Shown: piece after piece, positions 1-7,457 of the stretch
How positions within the stretch are numbered: the stretch's first letter is position 1
How the letters are laid out: the number at the start of each line of letters is the position of its first letter
Origin: a virus
Strand: one strand, 5' to 3'
Virus record (IMG/VR): IMGVR_UViG_3300021963_000634
Coordinates: 1 to 24,345 of that record
DNA length: 24,345 bases
Program-made: the position numbers and the translations under genes
Notes under the pieces: model-generated
What the model saw: only the letters and a program-made list of their open reading frames with translations
The model's database searches: none
What the model was told of the DNA's origin: nothing

Positions 1-19
1 TGTTAAATCCGATTCTAAA

Positions 20-292
20 CTACTCACAGTAGCACTCCTTGTTTACATGTCGTTGTACGGTACTTACACTAACTTGGTATCCATTTTTACGCAACACCTT
101 AGAAAGCCAAACAGAACTATACACCTTGCTCTTGCCTTGAGCATCAGAATCACGAACAAGTTCAACGGCTTTTACAAGTGCGTCTTGCTCGTTAGTAGGA
201 AGGTCTTTAACAATCCTTCCAATTTTACAAGGTGATGTTTTTGTGGTTTTTAATGGGTTGAGTAAATCGTTTAGTAATGAGTCATTTGACAA
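20..292 (-). CDS. Small HTH-like putative DNA-binding protein
   Basis: A 90-aa protein and the last gene of the visible operon. Residues 60-82 (SSVWLSKVLRKNGYQVSVSTVQR) look like a helix-turn-helix: a first helix, a Gly-containing turn, then a Ser/Thr-rich recognition helix ending in Arg-His. It ends in a Cys pair (C87, C89) before the last Glu. Small proteins of this shape are common in actinophage genomes, from memory. The start is TTG at 290-292, chosen because GGAG lies 6 nt upstream and no ATG is available. It follows the endolysin by 24 nt. It could regulate transcription, or be a small-terminase-like DNA binder, but it lies away from the large terminase gene. The DNA-binding role is inferred from the motif only. 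Confidence 0.6.
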   Translation of the reverse strand: MSNDSLLNDLLNPLKTTKTSPCKIGRIVKDLPTNEQDALVKAVELVRDSDAQGKSKVYSSVWLSKVLRKNGYQVSVSTVQRHVNKECYCE

Positions 293-316
293 ATTGTGCT
301 CCAGATTGTTAACTTG

Positions 317-868
317 TTACTGCGCTTCTTTCCTTTGCGTGTACTCTACCACGGCTTGAGGGAGATTATCACCACATACGTAACGCAAGTGCCAAGGTTC
401 TTCAGGGACGACTTCCCACGAGAAACCAAACTTTTTAACGTTGTCAATGAGCCACTTCAAACGCTTTGGCTCGGCAGCATTAGCAACATCAACAGCAATA
501 CCAAGATTATGTTGGGACTTGCCAGGAGTAGCAAGAGTTGCCATGCCCTTCTTCAAATACCAAGTCTTTCCTTCAAAGGTCTTTGTTTTACCTGTTCCCG
601 TATCTTCAAGGCTGTAGCGTTGTAGGAAGCCTTTTTTCTGCAACTCGTATTCACGATACGTGTCGCCTGCACTGGTCGGCTTGAGTTCAATACCCTCAGC
701 CTTTGCGGTAGCAACCATTGCTGCCCATGCCTTAGCAGCGATATGGTGCAACTTTCCACCGCCTACTGCGGGGACTAGTAGTTTGGCTGGCAACTTGCCA
801 GGTGTAACACCCTTAAGGTCTGTTGGCAATACCACTGGAACAATGTAATCCCATGCAACTTTACTCAT
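317..868 (-). CDS. Endolysin, M15 (VanY-like) D-Ala-D-Ala peptidase
   Basis: A 183-aa peptidase expected to cut peptidoglycan stem peptides or cross-bridges at the end of infection. The zinc-site pattern of M15B/VanY enzymes is visible: S118-x-H120 with D127 seven residues later (GKSQHNLGIAVDVA), and E157-x-W159-H160 (EPWHLRYV) near the C-terminus. H120, D127 and H160 are the expected zinc ligands and E157 the catalytic base. No signal peptide or obvious wall-binding domain is seen, so release probably needs the holin encoded just upstream. The first 60 residues (Val-Pro-Ala-Gly rich) are a short lead-in before the catalytic domain. The ATG overlaps the holin stop as ATGA, which indicates translational coupling. 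Family call is secure; the exact bond cut is not shown. Confidence 0.9.
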   Translation of the reverse strand: MSKVAWDYIVPVVLPTDLKGVTPGKLPAKLLVPAVGGGKLHHIAAKAWAAMVATAKAEGIELKPTSAGDTYREYELQKKGFLQRYSLEDTGTGKTKTFEGKTWYLKKGMATLATPGKSQHNLGIAVDVANAAEPKRLKWLIDNVKKFGFSWEVVPEEPWHLRYVCGDNLPQAVVEYTQRKEAQ

Positions 869-1113
869 TTTTTATCTCCGTCTTTCCCGTCAACTTTGTT
901 GAATACGGCGTTAATTTCGTCAAGACTAAGTTTACCATCGTCAAGAAATGCCCTTGACAACCCTTCTACTACAAAGGCAACTCCAGCAATACCAGCCATA
1001 AAGCAGGCTTTCCACAGGGGTACTCCAGCAATTGCTCCTGCACCAATAACGCCTAAGCCTGATGCTGCAAAGGTAGCAAGGATACGAAGCATGATGTTTT
1101 TAAACTGTGACAT
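865..1113 (-). CDS. Holin-like membrane protein
   Basis: An 82-aa protein with two predicted membrane helices (about residues 8-29 and 33-51) joined by a short turn. A charged C-terminal tail (residues 57-82, ending Lys-Lys) is probably cytoplasmic. It sits directly before the endolysin with a 4-nt overlap and after another small membrane protein, the usual place for a holin. The tail contains DDGKLSLDEINAVF, which resembles an EF-hand half-loop but lacks the first acidic positions. Similar small proteins with a DGKL-x-x-x-E tail are common in actinophages, from memory. It probably forms membrane lesions that trigger lysis. That function is inferred from size, topology and position. Confidence 0.75.
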   Translation of the reverse strand: MSQFKNIMLRILATFAASGLGVIGAGAIAGVPLWKACFMAGIAGVAFVVEGLSRAFLDDGKLSLDEINAVFNKVDGKDGDKK

Positions 1114-1331
1114 TATTTCTTTTCCTTATCCATATGCCAGTCAATATGTGTGTTTAAACGCCCTGCAACAGTTTCTACACCATGACGAACCTTACGGAGT
1201 TCGGACATTACGTTTGCGTGATCTTGACGATTTTCTACTCTGAAGTTTTTGAATTCCCTTATAAGAAAACCGACTCCAGTTCCTACTACGGGTATAGCAG
1301 CCGCAATGATAATCGCCCACGCATCGGTCAT
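1113..1331 (-). CDS. Small membrane protein of lysis cassette
   Basis: A 72-aa protein with one N-terminal hydrophobic helix (about residues 4-24, Ala/Ile/Gly rich) followed by a charged, probably helical or coiled-coil tail (residues 27-60). The tail ends in a His/Lys-rich segment. Its stop and the holin start share one base (TAATG). The ATG has GGAG six bases upstream. Single-pass proteins of this size beside a two-helix holin are often a second holin, antiholin or spanin-like accessory. Nothing in the sequence separates these options. Membrane location is well supported; the lysis role rests on position. Confidence 0.65.
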   Translation of the reverse strand: MTDAWAIIIAAAIPVVGTGVGFLIREFKNFRVENRQDHANVMSELRKVRHGVETVAGRLNTHIDWHMDKEKK

Positions 1332-1334
1332 TGG

Positions 1335-1892
1335 TCACTCCCCGAAGTTCTTTCCACGGAGTCCGATACCGTTATTCCCAACACGAAGTTGCTTAATTTC
1401 AGAATAGTCCATACGACGCTGAATATCTAGGTCATTAAGGTTTTGAGGGTTAGCCTTGTTATAAATGTTTTTAGCCCTGCTACGCATGCGAGAGGTGTCC
1501 ATAAAACGAATACGAGGGGTAACACCAGCACCTCTAAGGTGTACAAAAGCCTTATGAGGTTTAAAATGGTCTAGCGGCTCTTGGACAACTTTAGAACTAC
1601 TGGATTCTCTGCGGATTGATGTGTAACCACCGCCAATAAACCCAGTTCTACGTCCAGCATCATGTGGAGCAAACTTGTTTTTAATAGCAAAGTCATAACC
1701 CATATTTTTGTGGGTATGTTGTGTATTATAAAACTCTGACCAACGGGCTTGGCGCATTGCGCTAAAGTCATATAAACCACCACCTTGGCCTGCGCCACCA
1801 ATGGGGATACCAGATAGTGACGTAGTTAGCGGTTTAATAAGCCTTCTAGGGTCGCCACTGCGACCCCGTGGACTAGCGCCTGTATTAGCCAT
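1335..1892 (-). CDS. Hypothetical basic protein, unknown function
   Basis: A 185-aa protein I do not recognise. The first 40 residues are rich in Gly, Ser, Pro and Arg and look disordered. The rest is strongly basic, with many Arg, Lys and His, and no membrane segment or Cys pair. A run of four serines lies near the middle. The C-terminal third (Arg/Asn/Asp rich) may be helical. It lies between an unknown gene and the lysis cassette. The ATG has no Shine-Dalgarno sequence; just upstream is a 9-bp hairpin (1903-1925). The basic charge would fit nucleic-acid or virion contact, but this is a guess. Confidence 0.6.
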   Translation of the reverse strand: MANTGASPRGRSGDPRRLIKPLTTSLSGIPIGGAGQGGGLYDFSAMRQARWSEFYNTQHTHKNMGYDFAIKNKFAPHDAGRRTGFIGGGYTSIRRESSSSKVVQEPLDHFKPHKAFVHLRGAGVTPRIRFMDTSRMRSRAKNIYNKANPQNLNDLDIQRRMDYSEIKQLRVGNNGIGLRGKNFGE

Positions 1893-1902
1893 GACTATAC
1901 AA

Positions 1903-1925
1903 AATTAGTCGTATTGCGACTAATT
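1903..1925 (-). terminator. Hairpin, possible weak terminator or operator
   Basis: A perfect 9-bp inverted repeat, AATTAGTCG and CGACTAATT, separated by a 5-nt loop. Read on the minus strand it begins 2 nt after the stop of the upstream gene and is followed by TTG, so the RNA has a short U run after the stem. The stem is AT-rich at its base, so a terminator would be weak. It lies 10 nt before the next start codon, so it could instead act on translation or as a protein-binding dyad. Confidence 0.4.
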
Positions 1926-1927
1926 AA

Positions 1928-2329
1928 TCAGTCAAATACTACGGTTGGGTTTGGCCTTGCCATGTGAGCGCCACTGTTGTACTCCATCTCAAATGATGGC
2001 ATACCGTCGCCAGCAACTGCACCAGTAACGAAGTCAGAAAGAAGCGCAGGGGCTTCAACCCACGATGCAGAACCTACGTGAGCACGCTCACGCATGGTTT
2101 CTTCAGCGTGTTTAAACACGTTTTCTGGGTTTGGTTGGTTTTGACGCATTGGCGACGGGGCTGTATCAAAGTATGCTCCACGACTAAAGTCGTTTGGAAC
2201 ATCTGTGTCAGTTGCCACACCTTCTTCAAAGCGCAATGGACCTTTGTTACCAGGGATGCTTGGAGCATAGGTCTGCTCAAACATTACTGGGGTCTTCTCT
2301 GGAAACATCGGTGATGGTGCTACGTTCAT
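1928..2329 (-). CDS. Hypothetical protein, possible virion component
   Basis: A 133-aa protein I do not recognise. It is rich in Pro, Phe, Asn, Met and Glu, has no Cys and no membrane helix. Two APSP motifs occur, one at the N-terminus and one mid-protein. The ATG at 2327-2329 was chosen over an in-frame start 12 codons upstream because GGAGG lies 9 nt before it. The gene follows terminase after a 63-nt gap. Its position between terminase and lysis genes suggests late expression. A structural or packaging role is inference. Confidence 0.65.
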   Translation of the reverse strand: MNVAPSPMFPEKTPVMFEQTYAPSIPGNKGPLRFEEGVATDTDVPNDFSRGAYFDTAPSPMRQNQPNPENVFKHAEETMRERAHVGSASWVEAPALLSDFVTGAVAGDGMPSFEMEYNSGAHMARPNPTVVFD

Positions 2330-2392
2330 TGTTATATTCCTCCAAATGTGAATATTCGGTAGCACAACTTTACCATTTTTTTAGTGCACATA

Positions 2393-3967
2393 TTATCTAA
2401 AAAACGGAGAGTACCCTACTTGTATCTCTGGCATGGTCTCAAAAATGCTCATGGAACACGCCAAGGCTAGGGAGTCTGGGTAGTCGTCAAACGCTCCCTT
2501 TTCGTCAGGTGCGGCGGCTAGAAGGTATGGACCTTTGTAAACCTTTTCCAAATCGCTCATTTGCTGATTAAATCGTTTCCATGTTCTTGTGCGACGTGCT
2601 TTTGAATGGGCAGGGATAACCAATTGGTCTCTCTGGATAAGTTCGGTTAAGTGCACCCACCGCTCATGCTGTGCTTTGGAATCAGATGACATTGCAATAA
2701 CATCAATATCTGGAAGAAGTAGTTGTAACCGTTCTGCTACCGCCCCTCCAACACCCTGGGAGTCTACGCCAACTCTCATCACTTCGTAATGGCGCAAAAA
2801 ATCAACTATTTCAAAATACTGTTTTTCCCATTCTTGGTTGTTAATTTCTAACCAATTGAGGATTCTATGTTCGTGGAAACCAAAGGCATCAGGGTGGTCC
2901 CAATCCACCCAAACAACAGTTACCACTGTAGAGTCAGTTTGACGGGCAACGTCAATACCAGCAACTACTTGAGTTCTCCACCATTCTTTAATTAATGGCA
3001 TGGATTGGTCATATAACCTTTCCATACGTTCCTCAGTAACAAACATACCTTTTTCAAGAATCCAACGATTGCAATAGGACATTTGGAATTCGTCAGAATC
3101 TTCACCAATGCGTAGTTTTTCCTTAGAGATAAACTTTCCATAGTTGCTGTTATATTTAGACGCTACTCTATAATCATATTCAAAGTGTGCTTGTCTATAA
3201 CGCCTTCCAGCATTTACTAAGCGTCGTTTGTTGAATTGAATCATCTTATAAAAATAAGATTTATTACGGTTAGCAGTACCAGTTAAACAAATAGTTCCGT
3301 TATTGAACGCCAACATAGGTTTGATGGATTTAGTAATCATTACTTCGTCGGCTTCTTGAGCCTCGTCTACGATTACAAAATGGTACGTTTTTGATTCAAT
3401 TTTTGCTTTTGGGTTACAGGTTTGCATACGGCAAAGTGACCCAGAGTTCTTAAGATTGATAATTTTTCCCTTACCACGAGCGCCTCCAGACGCTGCTTTA
3501 TCCCCAATTTCTGGGTCAAGTAAGAAGTTCAAAGCGTGATCGCTTGTAAGTTTTGTTACGATACGACTAAACACCGTGTCTGCTTGGTCTTCAGTTGGAG
3601 CAAATACACCACACCAAAACCCTTTTTCAAACTTGTCTAACCACGTTGGGTATACGGGAGCAAGTTTTGGAAGAATAACCATTAGTGAAGCCATTACCGC
3701 AGACATTACTTCTGACTTTCCAGACTGACGTGTGGCAATAACTGTCAACTCGTCACCATCACCTAAGATAACGGATTCAATTAAGCGATAAGCAATAGGT
3801 ATTTGATAAGGGAAAAACTCAACGTCACAGAATTCTTCTGTAAATATAAGAATACGTTTCACCAGCATGTCAACAAATTCAGCAGATGTTTCATCTAGTT
3901 CTGGCGCTAATTCCTCAATGTCTAGAACCTGCTGAAGTTCGTCTAATTCTGGGTCTGTTTCTTGCAT
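2393..3967 (-). CDS. terL: Terminase large subunit (ATPase and nuclease)
   Basis: A 524-aa motor that pumps phage DNA into proheads and cuts concatemers. ATPase part: Q-x-x-P-like segment (PYQIP) about residues 53-57, Walker A ATRQSGKS at 78-85, Walker B with catalytic Glu (VIVDEA) about 198-203, and a coupling motif LTGT at 228-231. Nuclease part (RNase H fold): acidic residues D339 (AGIDVA), D402 (GVDSQG) and D498 (YPDSLA), the expected metal triad. Length is normal for the family. The start is ATG at 3965-3967, overlapping the upstream stop as TAATG with AGAAGG six bases before it. An ATG nine codons earlier has less support. No small terminase is recognisable beside it. It lies downstream of the fibre genes, an unusual place. 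Confidence 0.95.
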   Translation of the reverse strand: MQETDPELDELQQVLDIEELAPELDETSAEFVDMLVKRILIFTEEFCDVEFFPYQIPIAYRLIESVILGDGDELTVIATRQSGKSEVMSAVMASLMVILPKLAPVYPTWLDKFEKGFWCGVFAPTEDQADTVFSRIVTKLTSDHALNFLLDPEIGDKAASGGARGKGKIINLKNSGSLCRMQTCNPKAKIESKTYHFVIVDEAQEADEVMITKSIKPMLAFNNGTICLTGTANRNKSYFYKMIQFNKRRLVNAGRRYRQAHFEYDYRVASKYNSNYGKFISKEKLRIGEDSDEFQMSYCNRWILEKGMFVTEERMERLYDQSMPLIKEWWRTQVVAGIDVARQTDSTVVTVVWVDWDHPDAFGFHEHRILNWLEINNQEWEKQYFEIVDFLRHYEVMRVGVDSQGVGGAVAERLQLLLPDIDVIAMSSDSKAQHERWVHLTELIQRDQLVIPAHSKARRTRTWKRFNQQMSDLEKVYKGPYLLAAAPDEKGAFDDYPDSLALACSMSIFETMPEIQVGYSPFFR

Positions 3968-4194
3968 TACTTGCCTTCTGCAATTCTTGAACACAGAGCA
4001 GTGTGTAGTTCATTAACAATGTTAATAAGTTCTGTTACTTCAGAAAACTCACCGTTATGAAACCTATATCTGTCAAGAGAACCACCCAGTTCCATTAGGC
4101 TTGTATCAAGCCAATTAAGTAAAGATGGTTTATCCATTTTCCCAATACGGGAAGAATTGTTTGTATTGTCTACTACTTTTTTCCAAATACTCAT
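3967..4194 (-). CDS. Hypothetical protein upstream of terminase
   Basis: A 75-aa protein, unrecognised. It is probably mostly helical, with an amphipathic C-terminal half and no Cys cluster or membrane segment (one Cys near the end). Starts at the ATG overlapping the previous stop (TAATG), with AGGA eight bases upstream. An in-frame ATG two codons earlier is too close to that site. Because it directly precedes terL with a 1-nt overlap, a terminase-partner role is possible, but no HTH is evident. Confidence 0.6.
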   Translation of the reverse strand: MSIWKKVVDNTNNSSRIGKMDKPSLLNWLDTSLMELGGSLDRYRFHNGEFSEVTELINIVNELHTALCSRIAEGK

Positions 4195-4469
4195 TACCAT
4201 GTTCCTATTTCAGTTGGGTCATAGTCTAAATTGCGACCATTAACTACGGACAATAATCCTTGTTCTTCACTATCGGTTGGATATTTTTTACAAATACCTA
4301 TTTGAAATATATATTTTTTATATTTAAATTGGATGCCTTTACCTTTTCTCCAATACCCGCCTATCTCGTGCATAAATGCTTTGCAGACTCTTGGTGTATT
4401 TTCTTTTGCAATATCTCTGTAAATCCAGTAAAGTTTCCCAACACCTTGTACAACATTTAGTTTCTTCAT
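4194..4469 (-). CDS. Hypothetical protein, Lys/Tyr-rich
   Basis: A 91-aa protein I do not recognise. Rich in Lys, Tyr, Ile and Trp. The middle (residues 38-62) alternates aromatic and basic residues (RKGKGIQFKYKKYIFQIGI), suggesting beta strands. Ends in an acidic tail with Trp as last residue. Its start shares a base with the previous stop (TGATG), and its stop with the next start (TAATG), so it is translated as part of the operon. No Shine-Dalgarno sequence precedes it, consistent with coupling. Function unknown. Confidence 0.6.
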   Translation of the reverse strand: MKKLNVVQGVGKLYWIYRDIAKENTPRVCKAFMHEIGGYWRKGKGIQFKYKKYIFQIGICKKYPTDSEEQGLLSVVNGRNLDYDPTEIGTW

Positions 4470-5065
4470 CAGTTCAGTTTAATACCTGCCGAGTCAGTTA
4501 GGCTACTTGGGCTGAAATCTCCAAAGTATTTTGAAACTTCTTCAGGAGTTGCTGGTCTATGAGCGGTATTCAAAGTTGTATTAATGAAATGTCCTTTTGA
4601 AGAACTGTTTGCAAATTGCTTATAGGTTTCAAAACTAAACGGGCCATACGCCCAGTCAGTACCACGTTTTCCTTTTTTGTGAAAACGTACGTAAATAAAC
4701 CCAACTTCAGCACCGTAGATATTAAACAAAGGTTGGTCAATTACAAACTTGTGGGAACATAGGCGAGTACTTGCCGAAGGTCCTTGACCATAGTTTCTAG
4801 GGTTGTCTGGTTTGTTGGCAATCTGAGCCACGTGCACAGTGTCAAGAAACGGCAACTCATCTATACGGCGTTCACGGTTAGTTTCTTCGTTTAATACTGG
4901 CTTGCCACTTTCGTCAACTTCAGCACCGCCAGAAATGCGCTGTTTACTTATGCCACGAAGTGTCTCTTGACGTGCTTGGTCAATAGCATCGTACTTTTTC
5001 TGTTCGTCCAGCATGTGCTGTCCGAGGTTGAAGTTGGGGTTAAGCCCAGGTCTACGTCTTGCCAT
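4469..5065 (-). CDS. KTSC-domain-like protein
   Basis: A 198-aa protein. Residues 1-95 are charged and low-complexity, with an Arg-rich start (MARRRPG) that looks disordered. Residues about 120-170 resemble the KTSC domain: a strand pair (VGFIYVRFHK), a Tyr-Gly-x-x-Ser segment, then FANSSSKGHFINTTL, matching the Ala-x-Ser-x-Gly-x-Phe-(x)2-Thr pattern of that family. KTSC domains occur in phage and bacterial proteins of unclear function, sometimes fused to nucleases or lysyl-tRNA synthetase. The match is from memory and moderate. A candidate -10 box (TAAAAT, 5072-5077) ends 6 nt before the ATG; the intervening AGG could instead be a weak ribosome site. Confidence 0.6.
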   Translation of the reverse strand: MARRRPGLNPNFNLGQHMLDEQKKYDAIDQARQETLRGISKQRISGGAEVDESGKPVLNEETNRERRIDELPFLDTVHVAQIANKPDNPRNYGQGPSASTRLCSHKFVIDQPLFNIYGAEVGFIYVRFHKKGKRGTDWAYGPFSFETYKQFANSSSKGHFINTTLNTAHRPATPEEVSKYFGDFSPSSLTDSAGIKLN

Positions 5066-5071
5066 GCGCCT

Positions 5072-5077
5072 ATTTTA
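5072..5077 (-). promoter_or_regulatory. Candidate -10 box, possible leaderless start
   Basis: TAAAAT preceded by TTG on the minus strand, ending exactly six bases before the ATG at 5063-5065. This spacing would put the transcription start on the A of the start codon. No good -35 hexamer is seen. Spacing and flank resemble the candidate boxes at 21734 and 21160. Confidence 0.35.
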
Positions 5078-5746
5078 CAATACTATTTGTGGACATATAT
5101 AACTCTGAACCATGTGCATACCCGACAAATTATAAACGTTGTCATCCTCTGGATATAAATTAATAATATTATTTAAATCATGCACGAAATGTGGAAGTCC
5201 TAAAAAGTCATAGATTTCAGCAAGAACTTGTTCTGTATTGGCACATAGATTGTTGTAATCAACTAACAGATACGTGTTTGGGTCATCCTGTTCTAGCGCA
5301 TTACTAACCCCTGCAATAGATATAGATAGTTCGCTGGCAAATGGTGAGGATTCAAAATCGTCACGCCCGTTACGGGCAAACAACTTCTGGAAAGATTGCA
5401 CCACATCATCAACAGGGCGCACACACAGAATAACCTTTGGATTTAATGTCACATATTCCCTAACCATCTGCATATTGAGTGGCAGTGTCCATGCCCTGCA
5501 CTTATCAATTACAATCGGTTTTTGAACATCCCTGTAGTACAGAGCAGGGAGATCACGCACAACCTGTTCAGTATTGCGAGGGTTGCCATTCCACTGCTGG
5601 TTGCGCTTCACAGATTGTGATGCTGACCACATCAGATCACACAATCCTGATACACCTTCACTGTGTATTGCAGGGTTCTGCGAAAGAATGGAAGTTAAGA
5701 GTGTGCTACCGCTTCGTGGTAAGCCTGAAAGGAAATGCAGTTTCAC
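5075..5746 (-). CDS. Sulfotransferase family protein
   Basis: A 223-aa enzyme predicted to move a sulfuryl group from PAPS to a hydroxyl, often on a sugar or protein. The 5'-phosphosulfate loop is near-ideal: GLPRSGSTLL at residues 8-17. A 3'-phosphate site fits CVRPVDDVVQSF at 108-119 (R110 and S118). DKCRAW at 81-86 and YDFLGLP at 179-185 are also typical of the family. It is somewhat shorter than the usual 250-300 aa, but the C-terminal YNLSG-x-H segment (205-211) is present, so it looks intact. It starts with GTG, overlapping the upstream tail-associated gene by four bases, so it is co-expressed with adhesins. It could sulfate phage fibres or host surface glycans; the substrate cannot be read. 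Confidence 0.85.
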   Translation of the reverse strand: MKLHFLSGLPRSGSTLLTSILSQNPAIHSEGVSGLCDLMWSASQSVKRNQQWNGNPRNTEQVVRDLPALYYRDVQKPIVIDKCRAWTLPLNMQMVREYVTLNPKVILCVRPVDDVVQSFQKLFARNGRDDFESSPFASELSISIAGVSNALEQDDPNTYLLVDYNNLCANTEQVLAEIYDFLGLPHFVHDLNNIINLYPEDDNVYNLSGMHMVQSYICPQIVL

Positions 5747-6120
5747 GCAGGGCGTGTGTCAATCCAAGAAAGCGAGGACTCATCCCAAATCCAAACATCA
5801 CGCTCAACGCTGTAGTCACCTGCGAGGTTTGTCCAAGTCCAAGTGTCGTCACTAGGTTTCGGCGTTGGTGGATTCCAAATGCGATCCGCTTCATTCCATG
5901 TCCAAGAATCAAATGGTGCTGAAGGTGCAAAGGTATCTGTGTCATCAAAATAGCGACCGCCCATTAGTGCAGGGCGTTCAGGTGACGATTGCACATAAAC
6001 GAAACCATCACCAACACGGGCGTTGATTTGCTCAATCGTTGCAGAGATCACATTGACAACATTTCCATCTGCATCTACTTGCGCCCAATCAGTAGGGTCT
6101 TGAATTGTAATCTCGTTCAT
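5743..6120 (-). CDS. Trp-rich tail-associated protein, copy B
   Basis: A 125-aa protein. The N-terminus carries a DADGNVVNVISA strand motif. The C-terminal half repeats a Trp-rich unit: SWTWNEADRIWNPP, then DTWTW, then DVWIWDESSLSW. It is related to the 121-aa protein at 7705-8070, sharing the order SW-x-x-NE, W, Pro, Trp-repeat and final Pro-Ala. Similar proteins accompany tail fibres in many marine and freshwater phages, from memory, but their role is not established; a fibre-tip or assembly role is plausible. It is the last member of the second copy of a duplicated four-gene block. Stop and start overlaps with both neighbours show tight coupling. Confidence 0.65.
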   Translation of the reverse strand: MNEITIQDPTDWAQVDADGNVVNVISATIEQINARVGDGFVYVQSSPERPALMGGRYFDDTDTFAPSAPFDSWTWNEADRIWNPPTPKPSDDTWTWTNLAGDYSVERDVWIWDESSLSWIDTRPA

Positions 6121-7082
6121 AGTGCATACCTCACAATAACAATTCCTGCCGTGCCGTTTCCTCTAAAACCTTGAGTCCCTGTGCCAGCACATCCACCATT
6201 GCCCCAACCTCTAGCACCAGACACTGCCGAGTTGTATGTTGTAGAAGTTCCACCTGTATATGCTCCAACACCATCAGATGATAAAACACCCTGAAAACCT
6301 GCGTATCCGTACCCCAATCCTCCCCATGCAATAGCAAGGTTTGGATTGACAGCATTGGTATATTGGCTTGACCCTGATACAACACGCAAGTTGTCAAACA
6401 AAGGTGCATTAGTCAAATCATCAGGGAGGTTGAAGCCAACACCACAACTTCCAGCAACATCTCTGTTTCCTCCTCCGTAAGGTGCGCCTTGTGCGCCTGC
6501 TCTTGCGGCTGTAGATGCACCACCACCTGAACCACTTGCTCCTGCTTCAACATTTCGCCCAGTAGCACCAGCAAAACCCTCTGCTGGTGTATAAGAACCA
6601 GCGTTGCCAGCAGCACCTGATGCAGTCAGATATCCACCACCACCTGACCCACCAGATGACGCTGCCTGACCTGACACGCCACCACGACCACCACCAGTTG
6701 CAGAAATTGTTGTAGTTGATGTAACGATAGATGAGTTTCCACCTGCTGTTGGAACTGTGTTACTCATTGTTCCCGCAGCCCCAACCGTCACCGTGTATGT
6801 AGTACCCACAACAAATGTTGCAGCAATTAGGTTACGAACTCCACCTGCTCCACCACCACCGCCACCTGCACCTGTACCTCCACCACCTGCAACAACAATT
6901 ACATCGGCAGAAGTAACAGGCGCAGTCCAAGAACCTGACGAAGTGAAAATGTGATATTTGTGCGAAGCACCAACCCACAGAACACCGCCGCCAGCGAAAT
7001 CAGTGAAGTATGTCCTTGATGGGTTAGCCTGTTGCCAACTCTTTACATACTGACTGACAAGCGTTCTACTTCTATCAGCCAT
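6117..7082 (-). CDS. Glycine-rich tail adhesin, copy B
   Basis: A 321-aa glycine-rich protein, probably a receptor-binding tail part. It begins with a polar segment (1-40), then F-x-SSGSW (46-52) and the strand VIVVAGGGG entering the Gly core (about 65-215, many GGGG and GGAGG runs). It ends with AGIVIVRYAL. This strand-Gly core-strand plan is that of phage Gly-rich domains, in which Gly runs may pack as polyglycine-II helices as in T-even-type gp38 adhesins. It differs from its paralogues by a longer non-Gly insert (about 215-260) with two Asn-Ala-Pro-type loops. The start is ATG, 3 nt after the stop of the upstream gene. Confidence 0.75.
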   Translation of the reverse strand: MADRSRTLVSQYVKSWQQANPSRTYFTDFAGGGVLWVGASHKYHIFTSSGSWTAPVTSADVIVVAGGGGTGAGGGGGGAGGVRNLIAATFVVGTTYTVTVGAAGTMSNTVPTAGGNSSIVTSTTTISATGGGRGGVSGQAASSGGSGGGGYLTASGAAGNAGSYTPAEGFAGATGRNVEAGASGSGGGASTAARAGAQGAPYGGGNRDVAGSCGVGFNLPDDLTNAPLFDNLRVVSGSSQYTNAVNPNLAIAWGGLGYGYAGFQGVLSSDGVGAYTGGTSTTYNSAVSGARGWGNGGCAGTGTQGFRGNGTAGIVIVRYAL

Positions 7083-7085
7083 AAG

Positions 7086-7448
7086 TTACGCCGTAATTCT
7101 GTTTACGTACCCGTGGATTGTAAGAACGTTTGTGGTTGCCGCAAACGCACGAACTACTAACGGGGTTGCATTTCCTTTTAGTATTAAACCTGGTGCAATC
7201 AAAACTAATCCAGATTCTGATGCAATGGTGGCTTCAATGTCATCGTTTGGAGAAGTGGTACCACCCCATTGAATGGTAAGTTTCACAGAAGTTGCTGAAG
7301 TGTTTACAGCATAAAGCCAAATCTCCTCAAAGGTTGTTGTAGTAGATGAACCTGTGTGAATCGTGGTTCCTGCCGAAGCAGTCGCTGCTACAAGGATTCC
7401 TCTACCGTCAGTAGAACCACTAAGTAGTTGCTTGGTAAACGTTGCCAT
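7086..7448 (-). CDS. Small beta structural protein, copy B
   Basis: A 120-aa Thr/Ser/Ala-rich protein with alternating hydrophobic strands and no Cys. The pattern is a strand with a Thr-rich loop, W-L-Y-A-V-N-T, then L-x-I-x-WGG, then VLIAPGL and a final IHGYVNRI. It shares its layout with 9035-9388 and 13639-13977: a central 'Asn-Thr/Ala' strand, then 'L-x-x-G-x-x-L'. All three precede a Gly-rich protein. Probably a small beta-sandwich that decorates or links fibres; this is inference. AGGAG lies six bases before the ATG. Confidence 0.65.
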   Translation of the reverse strand: MATFTKQLLSGSTDGRGILVAATASAGTTIHTGSSTTTTFEEIWLYAVNTSATSVKLTIQWGGTTSPNDDIEATIASESGLVLIAPGLILKGNATPLVVRAFAATTNVLTIHGYVNRITA

Positions 7449-7457
7449 ATTTGTCTC

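Noticed and set aside
1-19. Left edge
   Set aside because: Too short to call any feature.
296-625. Plus-strand 109-aa frame
   Set aside because: Lies opposite the endolysin, whose catalytic motifs are clear on the minus strand.
2330-2392. GCAC/GTGC arms in the gap after terL
   Set aside because: Only four pairs and a long A-rich loop with no U run; not a convincing terminator. The gap otherwise holds the GGAGG site for the next gene.
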